From: Chloroflexi bacterium UBA4730
Lineage (GTDB): Bacteria > Chloroflexota > Limnocylindria > P2-11E
Direction: 5' to 3'
Length of the DNA: 15,296 nt
Assembly: GCA_002404155.1 (NCBI GenBank)
Contig: DHJC01000044.1
Coordinates: 1-15,296, forward strand
Below the pieces are notes generated by a model. That model saw only the letters and a list, made by a program, of their open reading frames with translations. It was not told where the DNA came from and ran no database searches. The translations under genes were made by a program, and so were the position numbers. Shown here piece after piece: positions 7,476 to 13,623 of this stretch; the first letter of the stretch is position 1, and each line of letters opens with the position of its first letter.

Positions 7476-7944
7476 CGATCGTCCGCCCAACACGCGCGAT
7501 ACTATCGTCGTACGTCGTCGGGCTCGCAGCTCTCGCGCGTCGCGACTTGGCTCCCCGACGCCACCATTGCGCTACCCAGAACGCGGACAATGTCGCCGCT
7601 TGACTCTCCCATCAGGCGAGTCACTCACGATGGCCGAGGAGCGGACCTGCGTACTGAGGAGGTCGGCTTTTTGTTTGGAACGGGATCGTCCCAACTGACG
7701 ATGGCATACTTCACCGCCGTGGCCGAGGACCAGGAAGAGCGCTGCGTCGCAAGCTGGGAGTCGATGCGCCACGGCGAGACCTTCGACCCACCGCTTCCCG
7801 CCCGGGCTGCGCACCTCGACCATCACGAGGGGACCGGAGGACCGTTTCGGCATCCTCTGCGGCGTGACCGGAGGCTTCTCCCGTCGACCCGTTCGGTCAT
7901 CGCAGGGACGAATGAAATCCAGCCGATGAGACAAGCAGATCAAG
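7476..7944. other. gene-poor stretch between divergent genes
   Basis: About 470 bp separate the minus-strand creatininase start from the plus-strand VOC gene. A plus frame from ATG 7701 (beginning MAYFTAVAEDQ) has GC-rich third positions for some 35 codons, but then reads through the VOC gene in the wrong frame and matches no family I know. It could be the remnant of a small gene. Promoters for the flanking divergent genes should lie here, but I see no convincing -35/-10 pair. Confidence 0.4.
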
Positions 7945-8354
7945 ATGAGCCAGCAATATTTAGGCCCATATATCAACTTTCAGGGCCGGGCCCGCGAGGC
8001 CATGGAGCTTTATCGCAAGGTGCTGGGCGGCAATCTCGACCTGCAAACGTTCAACGAGCAGGGCGTGCCCAAGCCGGCCGGCCCCGGGGATCGTATCGGG
8101 CACTCGCGGCTCGAGGCCGACGGTGTGCTCTTATTGCCTCGGACGGCTCCCCCGACTACCCGGCCAGAGTCGGCGAGAACATGGCCATTGCCCTGGGCGG
8201 CCCGGACAAAGACCGGCTCACCAAGATCTTCAACGACCTGGCCGAAGGCGGCAAGATCAAGATGCCGCTGGCCGAGCAGTCCCCGGGCACCGCTGTTGGC
8301 TGGCTCACGGACAAATTCGGCATTAACTGGATGGTCAGCATCGACAAGGCGTAG
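7945..8354 (+). pseudogene. PhnB/VOC-family protein, frameshifted
   Basis: Two frames together spell a PhnB-like vicinal-oxygen-chelate (glyoxalase-fold) protein of about 136 residues. Frame one from ATG 7945 gives the N-terminal module (YINFQGRAREAMELYRKVLG, then VPKPAGPGDRIGHSRLEADG). At about 8128-8134 the reading must slip by -1 to continue as IASDGSPDYP, then ENMAIALGGPDKDRLTKIF and GTAVGWLTDKFGINWMVSID. One missing base explains the break. Family members are metal-binding dimers of diverse or unknown function, not true demethylubiquinone methyltransferases despite old names. A sequencing error would produce the same picture, so the gene may be intact in the organism. No strong ribosome binding site precedes the ATG. 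Confidence 0.8.
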
Positions 8355-8482
8355 CGCCGGAACGGCAACTACTCGTAGGGCAGGGCTTCCACCAGTTCGT
8401 AACATGTCGCATGTGGTGCGCAATTTTCGGCCGCCGCTCAGCGCCCTGCCGATCGCCTGACCGTGCACGGCCTCCTCCTTGG

Positions 8483-9382
8483 ATGGCGGGAAACCCGTTC
8501 CTCCAGCGTCACATCCCCCGCCTCGGCTTCGTCCGCCGCGCCGTCCTGCGGTTCATGCCGGGAGAGGACGCCGACTCGGCCCTGCGGGCGGTCGCCCAGG
8601 ACCAGGCGGCAGGGATTTCGGCGGTCCTGACACGGCTTGGCGAGAACGTCACCCGGACCGACGAGGCCGACGAGGTCGAGGCGCAGTACCTCGGCCTGCT
8701 GGACCGCATCGGGGCAGGAGGTCTCGACGCCGAGGTGTCCGTGAAGCTGACGCAGTTCGGCCTGGACCTCGATCCCGAACGCGCGCTCGCGCACGTCAGG
8801 CGCATCGCGGATCGCGCCGCGACGCTCAACATGACCGTGTGGATCGACATGGAGGGCAGCGCCTACACCGAGACGACGATCGCTTTCTACGAGCGGCTGA
8901 AGGCGCACAACGCGAACACGGGCGTGTGTCTCCAGGCATATCTGCATCGCACTGCGGACGACGTACGTCGACTCCTCCCGATCGGGCCGTCGATCCGCCT
9001 CGTCAAGGGCGCCTATGCCGAACCGTCGACGATCGCATACCAGACGCGATCGTCGGTCGACGCAAACTTCGCCACGCTATCCGTGACGATGCTCGAGGCC
9101 GCGAAAGCGGGCAACACGATCCGGATCGCCCTCGCGACACACGATGTGACGCTCATCGAGCGGATCGCTGCGCACGCCGCCGGCATCGGCCTTCCCAAGA
9201 CCGCGTTCGAGGTCCAGATGCTGTACGGCATCCGCACTGACCAGCAGTGCCGCCTCGCGCGCGACGGATTCATCGTCCGCGATCTCATCTGCTACGGGGC
9301 CGCGTGGTATCCGTGGTACATGCGACGCCTCGCCGAGCGGCCCGCCAACGTCCTGTTCGTGCTGCGTCAACTGCTGCCCTGA
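8483..9382 (+). CDS. proline dehydrogenase, monofunctional FAD enzyme
   Basis: This roughly 299-residue enzyme oxidises L-proline to delta-1-pyrroline-5-carboxylate at the inner face of the membrane, passing electrons through FAD to quinone. PRODH barrel motifs appear in order: RFMPGE at 24-29, VSVKLTQFGLDLD at 85-97, VWIDMEGSAYTETT at 119-132, CLQAYLHRTADDV at 149-161, IRLVKGAYAEP at 171-181, ATHDVTLIE at 218-226 and FEVQMLYGIRTD at 242-253. The substrate-binding helix YPWYMRRLAERPAN at 276-289 includes the conserved Arg pair and Glu. No P5C dehydrogenase is adjacent. The ATG at 8483 lacks a ribosome binding site. The frame stays open to 8411, but the extra residues look non-coding, so the N-terminus is uncertain and may have lost a few residues to a frameshift. 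Confidence 0.9.
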   Translation: MAGNPFLQRHIPRLGFVRRAVLRFMPGEDADSALRAVAQDQAAGISAVLTRLGENVTRTDEADEVEAQYLGLLDRIGAGGLDAEVSVKLTQFGLDLDPERALAHVRRIADRAATLNMTVWIDMEGSAYTETTIAFYERLKAHNANTGVCLQAYLHRTADDVRRLLPIGPSIRLVKGAYAEPSTIAYQTRSSVDANFATLSVTMLEAAKAGNTIRIALATHDVTLIERIAAHAAGIGLPKTAFEVQMLYGIRTDQQCRLARDGFIVRDLICYGAAWYPWYMRRLAERPANVLFVLRQLLP

Positions 9383-9605
9383 AGACTCGCTCCGAAGGGA
9401 CACCATACGGACGCGAGGAGTTCCCGCGGCTGAGAGTCCGGTGATCCGTCCGTGGAGCAGCAGAGTTTGCCGGTGGCCGACGGAGCGGTGATACGCGAGG
9501 GTGCGCGCTTTCTTCGACTGAGGCGTCGGCGGGAGTCGGACCCCCTACACACACAACTCACGCTGGCGCTCGTGAAGGGCCGCTTGGTGCCGACGTAAGC
9601 GCTCG
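9383..9605. other. intergenic stretch
   Basis: About 220 bp between convergent frames. I see no RNA gene, strong hairpin or recognisable coding segment here. Confidence 0.4.
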
Positions 9606-10100
9606 TCAGCCGCGGCTGCCGCGCGCCTTCCGCGCATCGCGCGCCGCCTGGATTGCTGGCTCGATGGCATCCCAGATCTTCGGGGCGTCGTTGTAGTAGC
9701 CGGACGAGCTCGGGGCCCGATGGATGGCGACCCGGTAGCCGTCGGGCGTTAGGGCAGCGTCGTACTCACCGGACTCGGCGAAGAGCTTGGCGCACTCGCT
9801 GATCGGAGCGGCCCCGGCCAGATCCGTCTTCCAGCCCGTGTAGTCGATCGCGGGCCTGCCGTCGGTCGAGGCAACGACCGGTATGTGCGGCCGGCGATCC
9901 GCGGCAGCGAGCCCGTTCGCGTGGGGCCGTTTCGGGCCCGCTCTAAGAAGGTCGTTCCGGGCCTCAGCTGTGGGGCCGTTGTTTTCGGCTGCCTCCGGGG
10001 CTCTCGCGCAGTGTTTACGGCCCTGGAAGCCTTCTTCGTTCCGCGCCACAGCAATGAATCTGTTCGGAGGGACGTGCACCCACAGCGTCGAGGATGGCAT
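9606..10100 (-). CDS. hypothetical protein or gene remnant; only the C-terminal half looks coding
   Basis: The minus frame stays open for 164 codons. The last ~90 residues (from about 9890 down to the stop) look like a real soluble protein, with DGRPAIDYTGWKTDL, CAKLFAESGEYDAALTPDGY and SGYYNDAPKIWDAIEPAI, rich in aromatic and acidic residues. The first ~70 codons look unlike coding sequence and overlap the 3' end of the kinase-like gene by 86 bp. So either the start lies further in, at a non-ATG codon, or this is a 3' remnant that has lost its N-terminal part. I do not recognise the family and propose no function. Confidence 0.4.
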   Translation of the reverse strand: MPSSTLWVHVPPNRFIAVARNEEGFQGRKHCARAPEAAENNGPTAEARNDLLRAGPKRPHANGLAAADRRPHIPVVASTDGRPAIDYTGWKTDLAGAAPISECAKLFAESGEYDAALTPDGYRVAIHRAPSSSGYYNDAPKIWDAIEPAIQAARDARKARGSRG

Positions 10101-10566
10101 TCAGGACCTCATTCACTGGGACACTGGTGTCCAATTCCAACGACGCCGCTCGCCTCAGCAGCGGTTCGACGGTTTGCCGCAGTTGCAGGACGTGCGCCAC
10201 TTCATCCGGTCGTTTGCCGTAGGGGTTCGTTGTCCGTGTCGCCCGACGTTCGAGGATCACACCGGTAGGCGCGGTGAGCAGCACGATGTGGTCGAACAGG
10301 GGATAGAACCGCACTTGGTTCCGTGCGCAGCCGCTGACGAACAGCACGGCGGCATCTTCCGTCGACAACAGCTGTTGGACGCGATCCTCGCGCCACAGCC
10401 ACTCACCGTCCGCGCTCGAATAGCGCACCTGCGAGTCAGCGGGAAGGAGAACCCACTCCGACAATCCATCGTCCGTATCGATGGCCTTGTAGCCAAGTCC
10501 GGCCAGGCACCGGATGACGGTTGATTTTCCGGTTCCGGACATGCCAGTGAGAAGCACCCGCTTCAT
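10015..10566 (-). CDS. P-loop kinase-like ATPase (AAA/shikimate-kinase-like)
   Basis: This 183-residue soluble nucleotide-binding protein carries a Walker A motif GMSGTGKST at 8-16 and a following IDTDD (Asp30, Asp32) in the position where small-molecule kinases bind substrate. WLWREDRVQQLL is at 57-67. A Walker-B-like beta strand, AAVLFVSGCARNQ, is at 72-84, and a lid-like Arg segment, RRATRTTNPYGKR, at 107-119. Layout and length match small P-loop kinases of the shikimate/gluconate/adenylate type, but the phosphate acceptor cannot be deduced. The C-terminal 15-20 residues (Cys/Arg/Pro-rich) look unconserved. The small-protein gene lies 74 bp upstream on the same strand, so co-transcription is possible. 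Confidence 0.8.
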   Translation of the reverse strand: MKRVLLTGMSGTGKSTVIRCLAGLGYKAIDTDDGLSEWVLLPADSQVRYSSADGEWLWREDRVQQLLSTEDAAVLFVSGCARNQVRFYPLFDHIVLLTAPTGVILERRATRTTNPYGKRPDEVAHVLQLRQTVEPLLRRAASLELDTSVPVNEVLNAILDAVGARPSEQIHCCGAERRRLPGP

Positions 10567-10640
10567 GCCGAGAACTGTGACCGGGCGTTCGTCCTCTGCC
10601 TCCGCCTGCTATGAGGATTCCTCCCTCAACATGTCCTGGA

Positions 10641-10853
10641 TCAAGTTGGCTCATGGTGTTCCACCCTGATGGTGAGGTTCGGTTTGATCCCAGCTAGTGC
10701 GGGTAGGACGTGATTTAGGACTTGCTCGGCAGTCGCCCGGAACGTTCGGCCGCGTGTCGACACCTTCAACCAGCCGGTCTTATCCCGGTAATAGCGTTCC
10801 GTAGAGTTCTTGGTGTTGATGAAGATGACGTAGCTGTCATTGGTGATGTCCAT
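10641..10853 (-). CDS. small conserved-looking hypothetical protein
   Basis: A compact 70-residue soluble protein without signal peptide or membrane segment. Beta-strand-like N-terminal sequence (SYVIFINTKNSTERYYR, about 7-23) and an alternating WLKVSTRGRTFRATAEQVLN segment (28-47) are followed by LPALAGIKPNLTIRVEH. Good amino-acid balance, GC-rich third positions and a purine-rich GGAGAG about nine bases before the ATG support a real gene. I do not recognise a family. Same-strand placement upstream of the kinase-like gene suggests a shared transcript (inference). Confidence 0.65.
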   Translation of the reverse strand: MDITNDSYVIFINTKNSTERYYRDKTGWLKVSTRGRTFRATAEQVLNHVLPALAGIKPNLTIRVEHHEPT

Positions 10854-11026
10854 GTCACATTCTCTCCGGATTCACTGCTGGACCGCCGCATTCGACTGCT
10901 CTTCGATCTCCAGGCGCGGGTCCGCGCGGCCGTTGCGCGGTTGGGGTTCAAGACAGCTGTGCCGACCGGCGGCGGTGACCACCAGGTGTTCTCTCGTGCC
11001 AGGGTACCTGCTGCCTTAGTGGGTTC

Positions 11027-11073
11027 CCGCCAAGACATCGTTTCCATTCGGACCGCCAACACATCGTTTCCAT
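11027..11073. repeat. two 21-nt direct repeats, probable end of an insertion element
   Basis: Positions 11027-11047 and 11053-11073 are identical except for one base (11034 versus 11060). Each ends in ACATCGTTTCCAT, and the period is 26 nt. They stand 66 bp before the start of a transposase fragment, where terminal transposase-binding sites would lie (inference). The flanking 10854-11026 holds nothing else I can name. Confidence 0.55.
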
Positions 11074-11126
11074 CGTCGGCCTGATGGCTGACCCACGCGC
11101 CATACGTTCCGCGGCACAAGCGTGCC

Positions 11127-11133
11127 GGGGAGG
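11127..11133 (+). promoter_or_regulatory. ribosome binding site of the transposase fragment
   Basis: GGGGAGG lies five bases before the GTG at 11139. It is the strongest ribosome binding site on the plus strand in this region and defines the intact 5' end of the broken transposase gene. Confidence 0.7.
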
Positions 11134-11138
11134 TTGGC

Positions 11139-11582
11139 GTGGACGAGGAAGGCAAGCGCCGCGAAGCGATGGCGATGCTCCAGCGCGGCATCGCGATCGG
11201 GGAGATCTGCAACAAGCTCGGGCGTACCCGGCAGTGGCTGGGCAAGTGGCGTCGACGCTTCGAGGCTGAGGGCGAGGCGAGCCTGCGGGGTCGCTCGCGG
11301 GCCCCACGCGCTCGGCCCCACGCGCTCGGCCCCACGCGACGCCCCTGCGCATCGTGCGTGCGGTGACGGCGGCGCGCGACCGCCTGGCCCGTCGCCAGGG
11401 GCGACGCCGCTTCGCCGGCATCGGTGCCGACGCGGTCGCCTGGGAGCTCGAGCTCAGCGGTGTTCGGCCACGTCCCGCGCGACGGACCCTTGAGCGCATC
11501 CTCGCGCGCACCGGGCGCACCACCCGACCACCGCGGCCGGTGGCGGCCACCCGCGCCGGTGCCGCGCCGCACGAAGCGCTCC
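11139..11582 (+). pseudogene. helix-turn-helix transposase, 5' part only, frameshifted
   Basis: From GTG 11139 the frame encodes an N-terminal helix-turn-helix domain (REAMAMLQRGIAIGEICNKL, then GRTRQWLGKWRRRFEAEG and SLRGRSRAPR), as in IS481/IS630-like transposases with an integrase core. It hits a stop at 11364-11366. The rest continues in another frame (IVRAVTAARDRLARRQGRRR, then GADAVAWELELSG and RRTLERILARTGRT). The cause is visible: a 14-nt unit is repeated at 11301-11342, and removing one copy makes both parts one open frame. The sequence then runs into a urocanase fragment before any DDE catalytic domain, so it cannot encode an active transposase. Confidence 0.8.
11301..11338. repeat. 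14-nt tandem repeat, 2.7 copies
   Basis: GCCCCACGCGCTCG at 11301-11314 and 11315-11328 is followed by the first 10 bases again at 11329-11338. Dropping one unit gives RSRAPRARPHATPLRIVRAV across the site and restores the transposase frame, so one extra copy is the disabling change. Confidence 0.85.
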
Positions 11583-11905
11583 TGCCTCGCGTGGCCGCAG
11601 GCGGCCGCGTTCCGGATGCTTCAGAACAACCTCGATCCCGAGACGCCGAGCGTCCGGACGAGCTCATCGTCTACGGCGGCACCGGTCGCGCCGCACCCAT
11701 CGGGGCAGGCGTTCGACCGGATCCTCGAGACTCTGCGGCGGCTGAAGGACGACGAGACGCTCCTCGTGCAGTCGGGGAAGCCGGTCGGCCTGTTCCGCAC
11801 GCAACGAGTGGGCGCCCCGTGTCCTCATCTCGAACGCGATGCTCGTGCCGAAGTGGGCGACGTGGGAAGAGTTTCCGCGCGCTCGAGGCGTGGCCGGCGC
11901 TGACG
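11583..11905 (+). pseudogene. hutU: urocanate hydratase (hutU), internal fragment with several frameshifts
   Basis: Three reading frames in turn spell the early part of urocanase, the second enzyme of histidine breakdown (urocanate to imidazolonepropionate). The pieces are FRMLQNNLDPE (11610-11642), AERPDELIVYGGTGRAA (11645-11695), QAFDRILETLRRLKDDE plus TLLVQSGKPVGLFRT (about 11706-11801), NEWAPRVLISNAMLV plus PKWATWEEF (11803-11874) and FRALEA (11873 onward). They are in the correct family order and span roughly 100 residues of a ~550-residue enzyme. Each junction needs a one-base insertion or deletion, four in all. Both ends stop abruptly: against the transposase fragment on the left and a methyltransferase fragment on the right. 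It is non-functional. Confidence 0.85.
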
Positions 11906-12040
11906 CTCGCGGCTGACGGAGGCCGGCGAGCTTCGCCGCGTGCTGAAGCCAACGGGATCGCTCTATCTCCATTGCGACGCCCCGCCAGCAATTGCCTGAC
12001 GTTCCTCCTGGACGCGGTGCTCGGTCCGGCTTCGTTCCAC
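11904..12040 (+). pseudogene. site-specific adenine DNA methyltransferase, internal fragment
   Basis: Frame one (11904-11983) reads GELRRVLKPTGSLYLHCD, the hallmark segment of N6-adenine/N4-cytosine DNA methyltransferases of the type seen in type III-like and orphan enzymes. A one-base loss near 11979-11984 then shifts the frame to ASNCLTFLLDAVLGPASF (11984 onward), matching the family's following helix. Only about 40 residues remain of a family usually 250 residues or longer; no DPPY catalytic motif is present. It abuts the urocanase fragment directly, so the two were joined by rearrangement. Confidence 0.75.
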
Positions 12041-12112
12041 ACGCGAAGTTTGCGAAGCTGCTGAGCTGGTCGGCGGACAGAGCGCCAGAGCGGCCGATGG
12101 TCGTCCGATGGG

Positions 12113-12140
12113 AAAAGGGCTCCCCGCGAACGGGGAGCCC
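12113..12140 (-). terminator. Rho-independent terminator (minus strand)
   Basis: A perfect 10-bp GC-rich stem (12117-12126 with 12131-12140) closes a 4-nt loop. Read on the minus strand it is followed by TTTT (complement of 12113-12116). In the plus direction no T-run follows. It would stop transcripts coming from the IS110 fragment or from read-through of cydAB. Confidence 0.65.
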
Positions 12141-12219
12141 TCCATAGGTTTGCGCTAGTGCGCGCCTCGCGCCTGGTCGCTACTTACCGAGCACATGAGC
12201 CGACCGGCGACGTATTGGG

Positions 12220-12372
12220 GTGAGCGCATCTACGGCGTCTTCGTGGCCCTCTATTCCAAGGGAGTTCCGAGTGCGATACGGCCCCGCCATGCGGTTGGCG
12301 TTGCGCGACCTGCTCGAGGATCCCGAGATGCCGGCGTGGCCCGTGTGGCTCAGCGTCCTGGGCTCCACATAA
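12220..12372 (+). pseudogene. unknown protein fragment cut off by IS110 remnant
   Basis: From GTG 12220 a 50-codon frame ends at TAA 12370-12372. The segment REFRVRYGPAMRLALRDLLE followed by DPEMPAWPVWLSVLGS has the amino-acid balance and third-position GC of real coding sequence. It stops exactly where the minus-strand IS110 5' end begins, so its stop is probably created by the junction. I do not recognise the family; there is no ribosome binding site at the GTG, so the start may also be missing. Confidence 0.4.
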
Positions 12373-12422
12373 TCGAATGTGATCTGCGCTCGGTGCACGT
12401 CGAAGCCACCTATGATCGCCAT
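12360..12422 (-). pseudogene. IS110-family transposase, first ~21 codons only
   Basis: Minus-strand ATG 12422, with AGGAGGT at 12427-12433 four bases upstream, opens MAIIGGFDVHRAQITFDYVE. This is the start of an IS110 transposase, including the first Asp (residue 8) of its DEDD catalytic set. After about 21 codons the family match stops, although the frame stays open to 12180 with unrelated sequence. The remainder of the element, including its Ser-containing C-terminal domain, is missing. Sequence 12423-12496 may be the element's left end, but I cannot define its border. Confidence 0.7.
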
Positions 12423-12496
12423 CGGGACCTCCTCGAGCTCCTGTATTTGCGCACTAGATTGCGCGTGTGCCGAGGGGGTCCCATCACATGTCATCT

Positions 12497-12536
12497 TTCA
12501 AGGAAGAGGTCAGGGGTTCGAATCCCCTCCGGGCTA
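12497..12536 (+). other. 3' end of a tRNA gene (fragment), possible attachment-site remnant
   Basis: The T-arm is perfect: AGGGG at 12512-12516, loop TTCGAAT, and CCCCT at 12524-12528. It is followed by a 7-nt 3' acceptor strand CCGGGCT (12529-12535) and discriminator A. The matching 5' acceptor AGCCCGG is absent upstream at the right distance, and the anticodon and D arms do not fold convincingly. So this is a 3' fragment, not a gene. Integrases often use tRNA 3' ends and leave such copies (known); that it is an att remnant here is inference. Confidence 0.6.
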
Positions 12537-12561
12537 GGCGCTCCCCCGTCGTGGCGTCAAC

Positions 12562-13623
12562 TTATGGGTGTCGCGTATCGGTTCGGGATGCTCCCGCTTG
12601 CGAGGTTGAGTATCTCTCGGTCGTCGTCGCGCGACCGGCTCGTTGAGAGAGCAGATACAGCCACGCGAGCGACGGCAGGACCAACACCGCACCGACGAGA
12701 AGCGCGATCAGCAGCGCTGACAGCGTTGCGGGGCTGGCGGCCGCATCGGCCACGGTCAGATGGCCGACGAGGAGGAATGGATACTGCGCGACCGCCCATC
12801 CCAACAAGACGCCGGCGACGGCGACCCCTGCCGTGATCCTGGCGAGACGGTACCGGCGCCTCTGAAGAAGCAACAGAGACCCGGTGCCCCCCAGCGTCGA
12901 CGCCACCAGCAGCGGCAGGCCTCGGCCGAACAGGCCGACCGCCAGTCGCGGTGCGTCGGCGGTCAGCACGCCGATGCCGGCGAGCGCGATGCCCCCGACC
13001 GCCACACCGGTGATGAGAGCACGCCGTCGATAGCTCTCCGCGAACTCGACATCGCGCGAACGCTGGGCATCGGCGGTCAGGTACACGGCCGCGAGGTAGG
13101 CGCAGATCCCGACGGCGAGTCCGCCCGCCAGCGTCGATGTTGGATTGAGCCATGCGGTGATCACGTCGCCGGCCGCGTTGCCCGGCGGAACCCGACCCGA
13201 TGCAACGGAGCCGGCCACTGTGCCGAGGAAGAACGGCGTGAGGATCGAGCTGAGACCGAAGATCCGCGCGAAGACGGGCTCGAGCGCGAGACCGTGCATC
13301 GAATTCCGGAACGCGAAGGCCGATCCGCGGAGGATGATGCCGAATGCAGCAAGAGTGAGAGGGATGTAGAGCGTCGAAGCCACGGCGGCGAACACGGGCG
13401 GGAAGCCGGTCCAGACCAGGACCAGTGCGAAGATGAGCCAGACGTGGTTCGCCTCCCACACTGGCCCGATCGTGTCCTCGATGAGCCGCCGCCGCGCGCG
13501 ACCGCGGTTGCCGATGCCTGCCAAAAGGTCCCAGAAGCCTGCTCCGAAGTCGGCGCCGCCGAAGAGTGCGTAGGCCGTGAGGCCAAGGAACATCAGGATC
13601 AGGACAGCGTCGGCTGGGGTCAT
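12562..13623 (-). CDS. cydB: cytochrome bd quinol oxidase subunit II
   Basis: This 353-residue integral membrane protein pairs with CydA to reduce oxygen with quinol electrons at high affinity. The family start is clear: a first helix running into ALFGGADFGAGFWDLLAG at 19-36, then IGPVWEANHVWLI at 52-64 and GFPPVFAAV at 73-81. GIILRGSAFAFRNS and GLSSILTPFFLG follow, with about eight to nine hydrophobic segments in all. The final ~25 residues are hydrophilic and unconserved. Its ATG overlaps the cydA stop as ATGA, so translation is coupled. The frame is open upstream to 13845, but the coupling and the family N-terminus fix the start at 13623. No cydX or cydCD follows. Confidence 0.95.
   Translation of the reverse strand: MTPADAVLILMFLGLTAYALFGGADFGAGFWDLLAGIGNRGRARRRLIEDTIGPVWEANHVWLIFALVLVWTGFPPVFAAVASTLYIPLTLAAFGIILRGSAFAFRNSMHGLALEPVFARIFGLSSILTPFFLGTVAGSVASGRVPPGNAAGDVITAWLNPTSTLAGGLAVGICAYLAAVYLTADAQRSRDVEFAESYRRRALITGVAVGGIALAGIGVLTADAPRLAVGLFGRGLPLLVASTLGGTGSLLLLQRRRYRLARITAGVAVAGVLLGWAVAQYPFLLVGHLTVADAAASPATLSALLIALLVGAVLVLPSLAWLYLLSQRAGRATTTERYSTSQAGASRTDTRHP

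Noticed and set aside
9521..9560. tRNA-like GGGAGTCGGACCCCC segment
   Set aside because: No T-loop consensus and no cloverleaf can be built on either strand.
11354..12064. One continuous 236-residue plus-strand protein
   Set aside because: The frame stays open by chance; its content jumps between transposase, urocanase and methyltransferase pieces and off-frame sequence.
12465..12536. Complete functional tRNA
   Set aside because: The T-arm is perfect, but no 5' acceptor AGCCCGG exists at the right distance and the anticodon stem does not pair.
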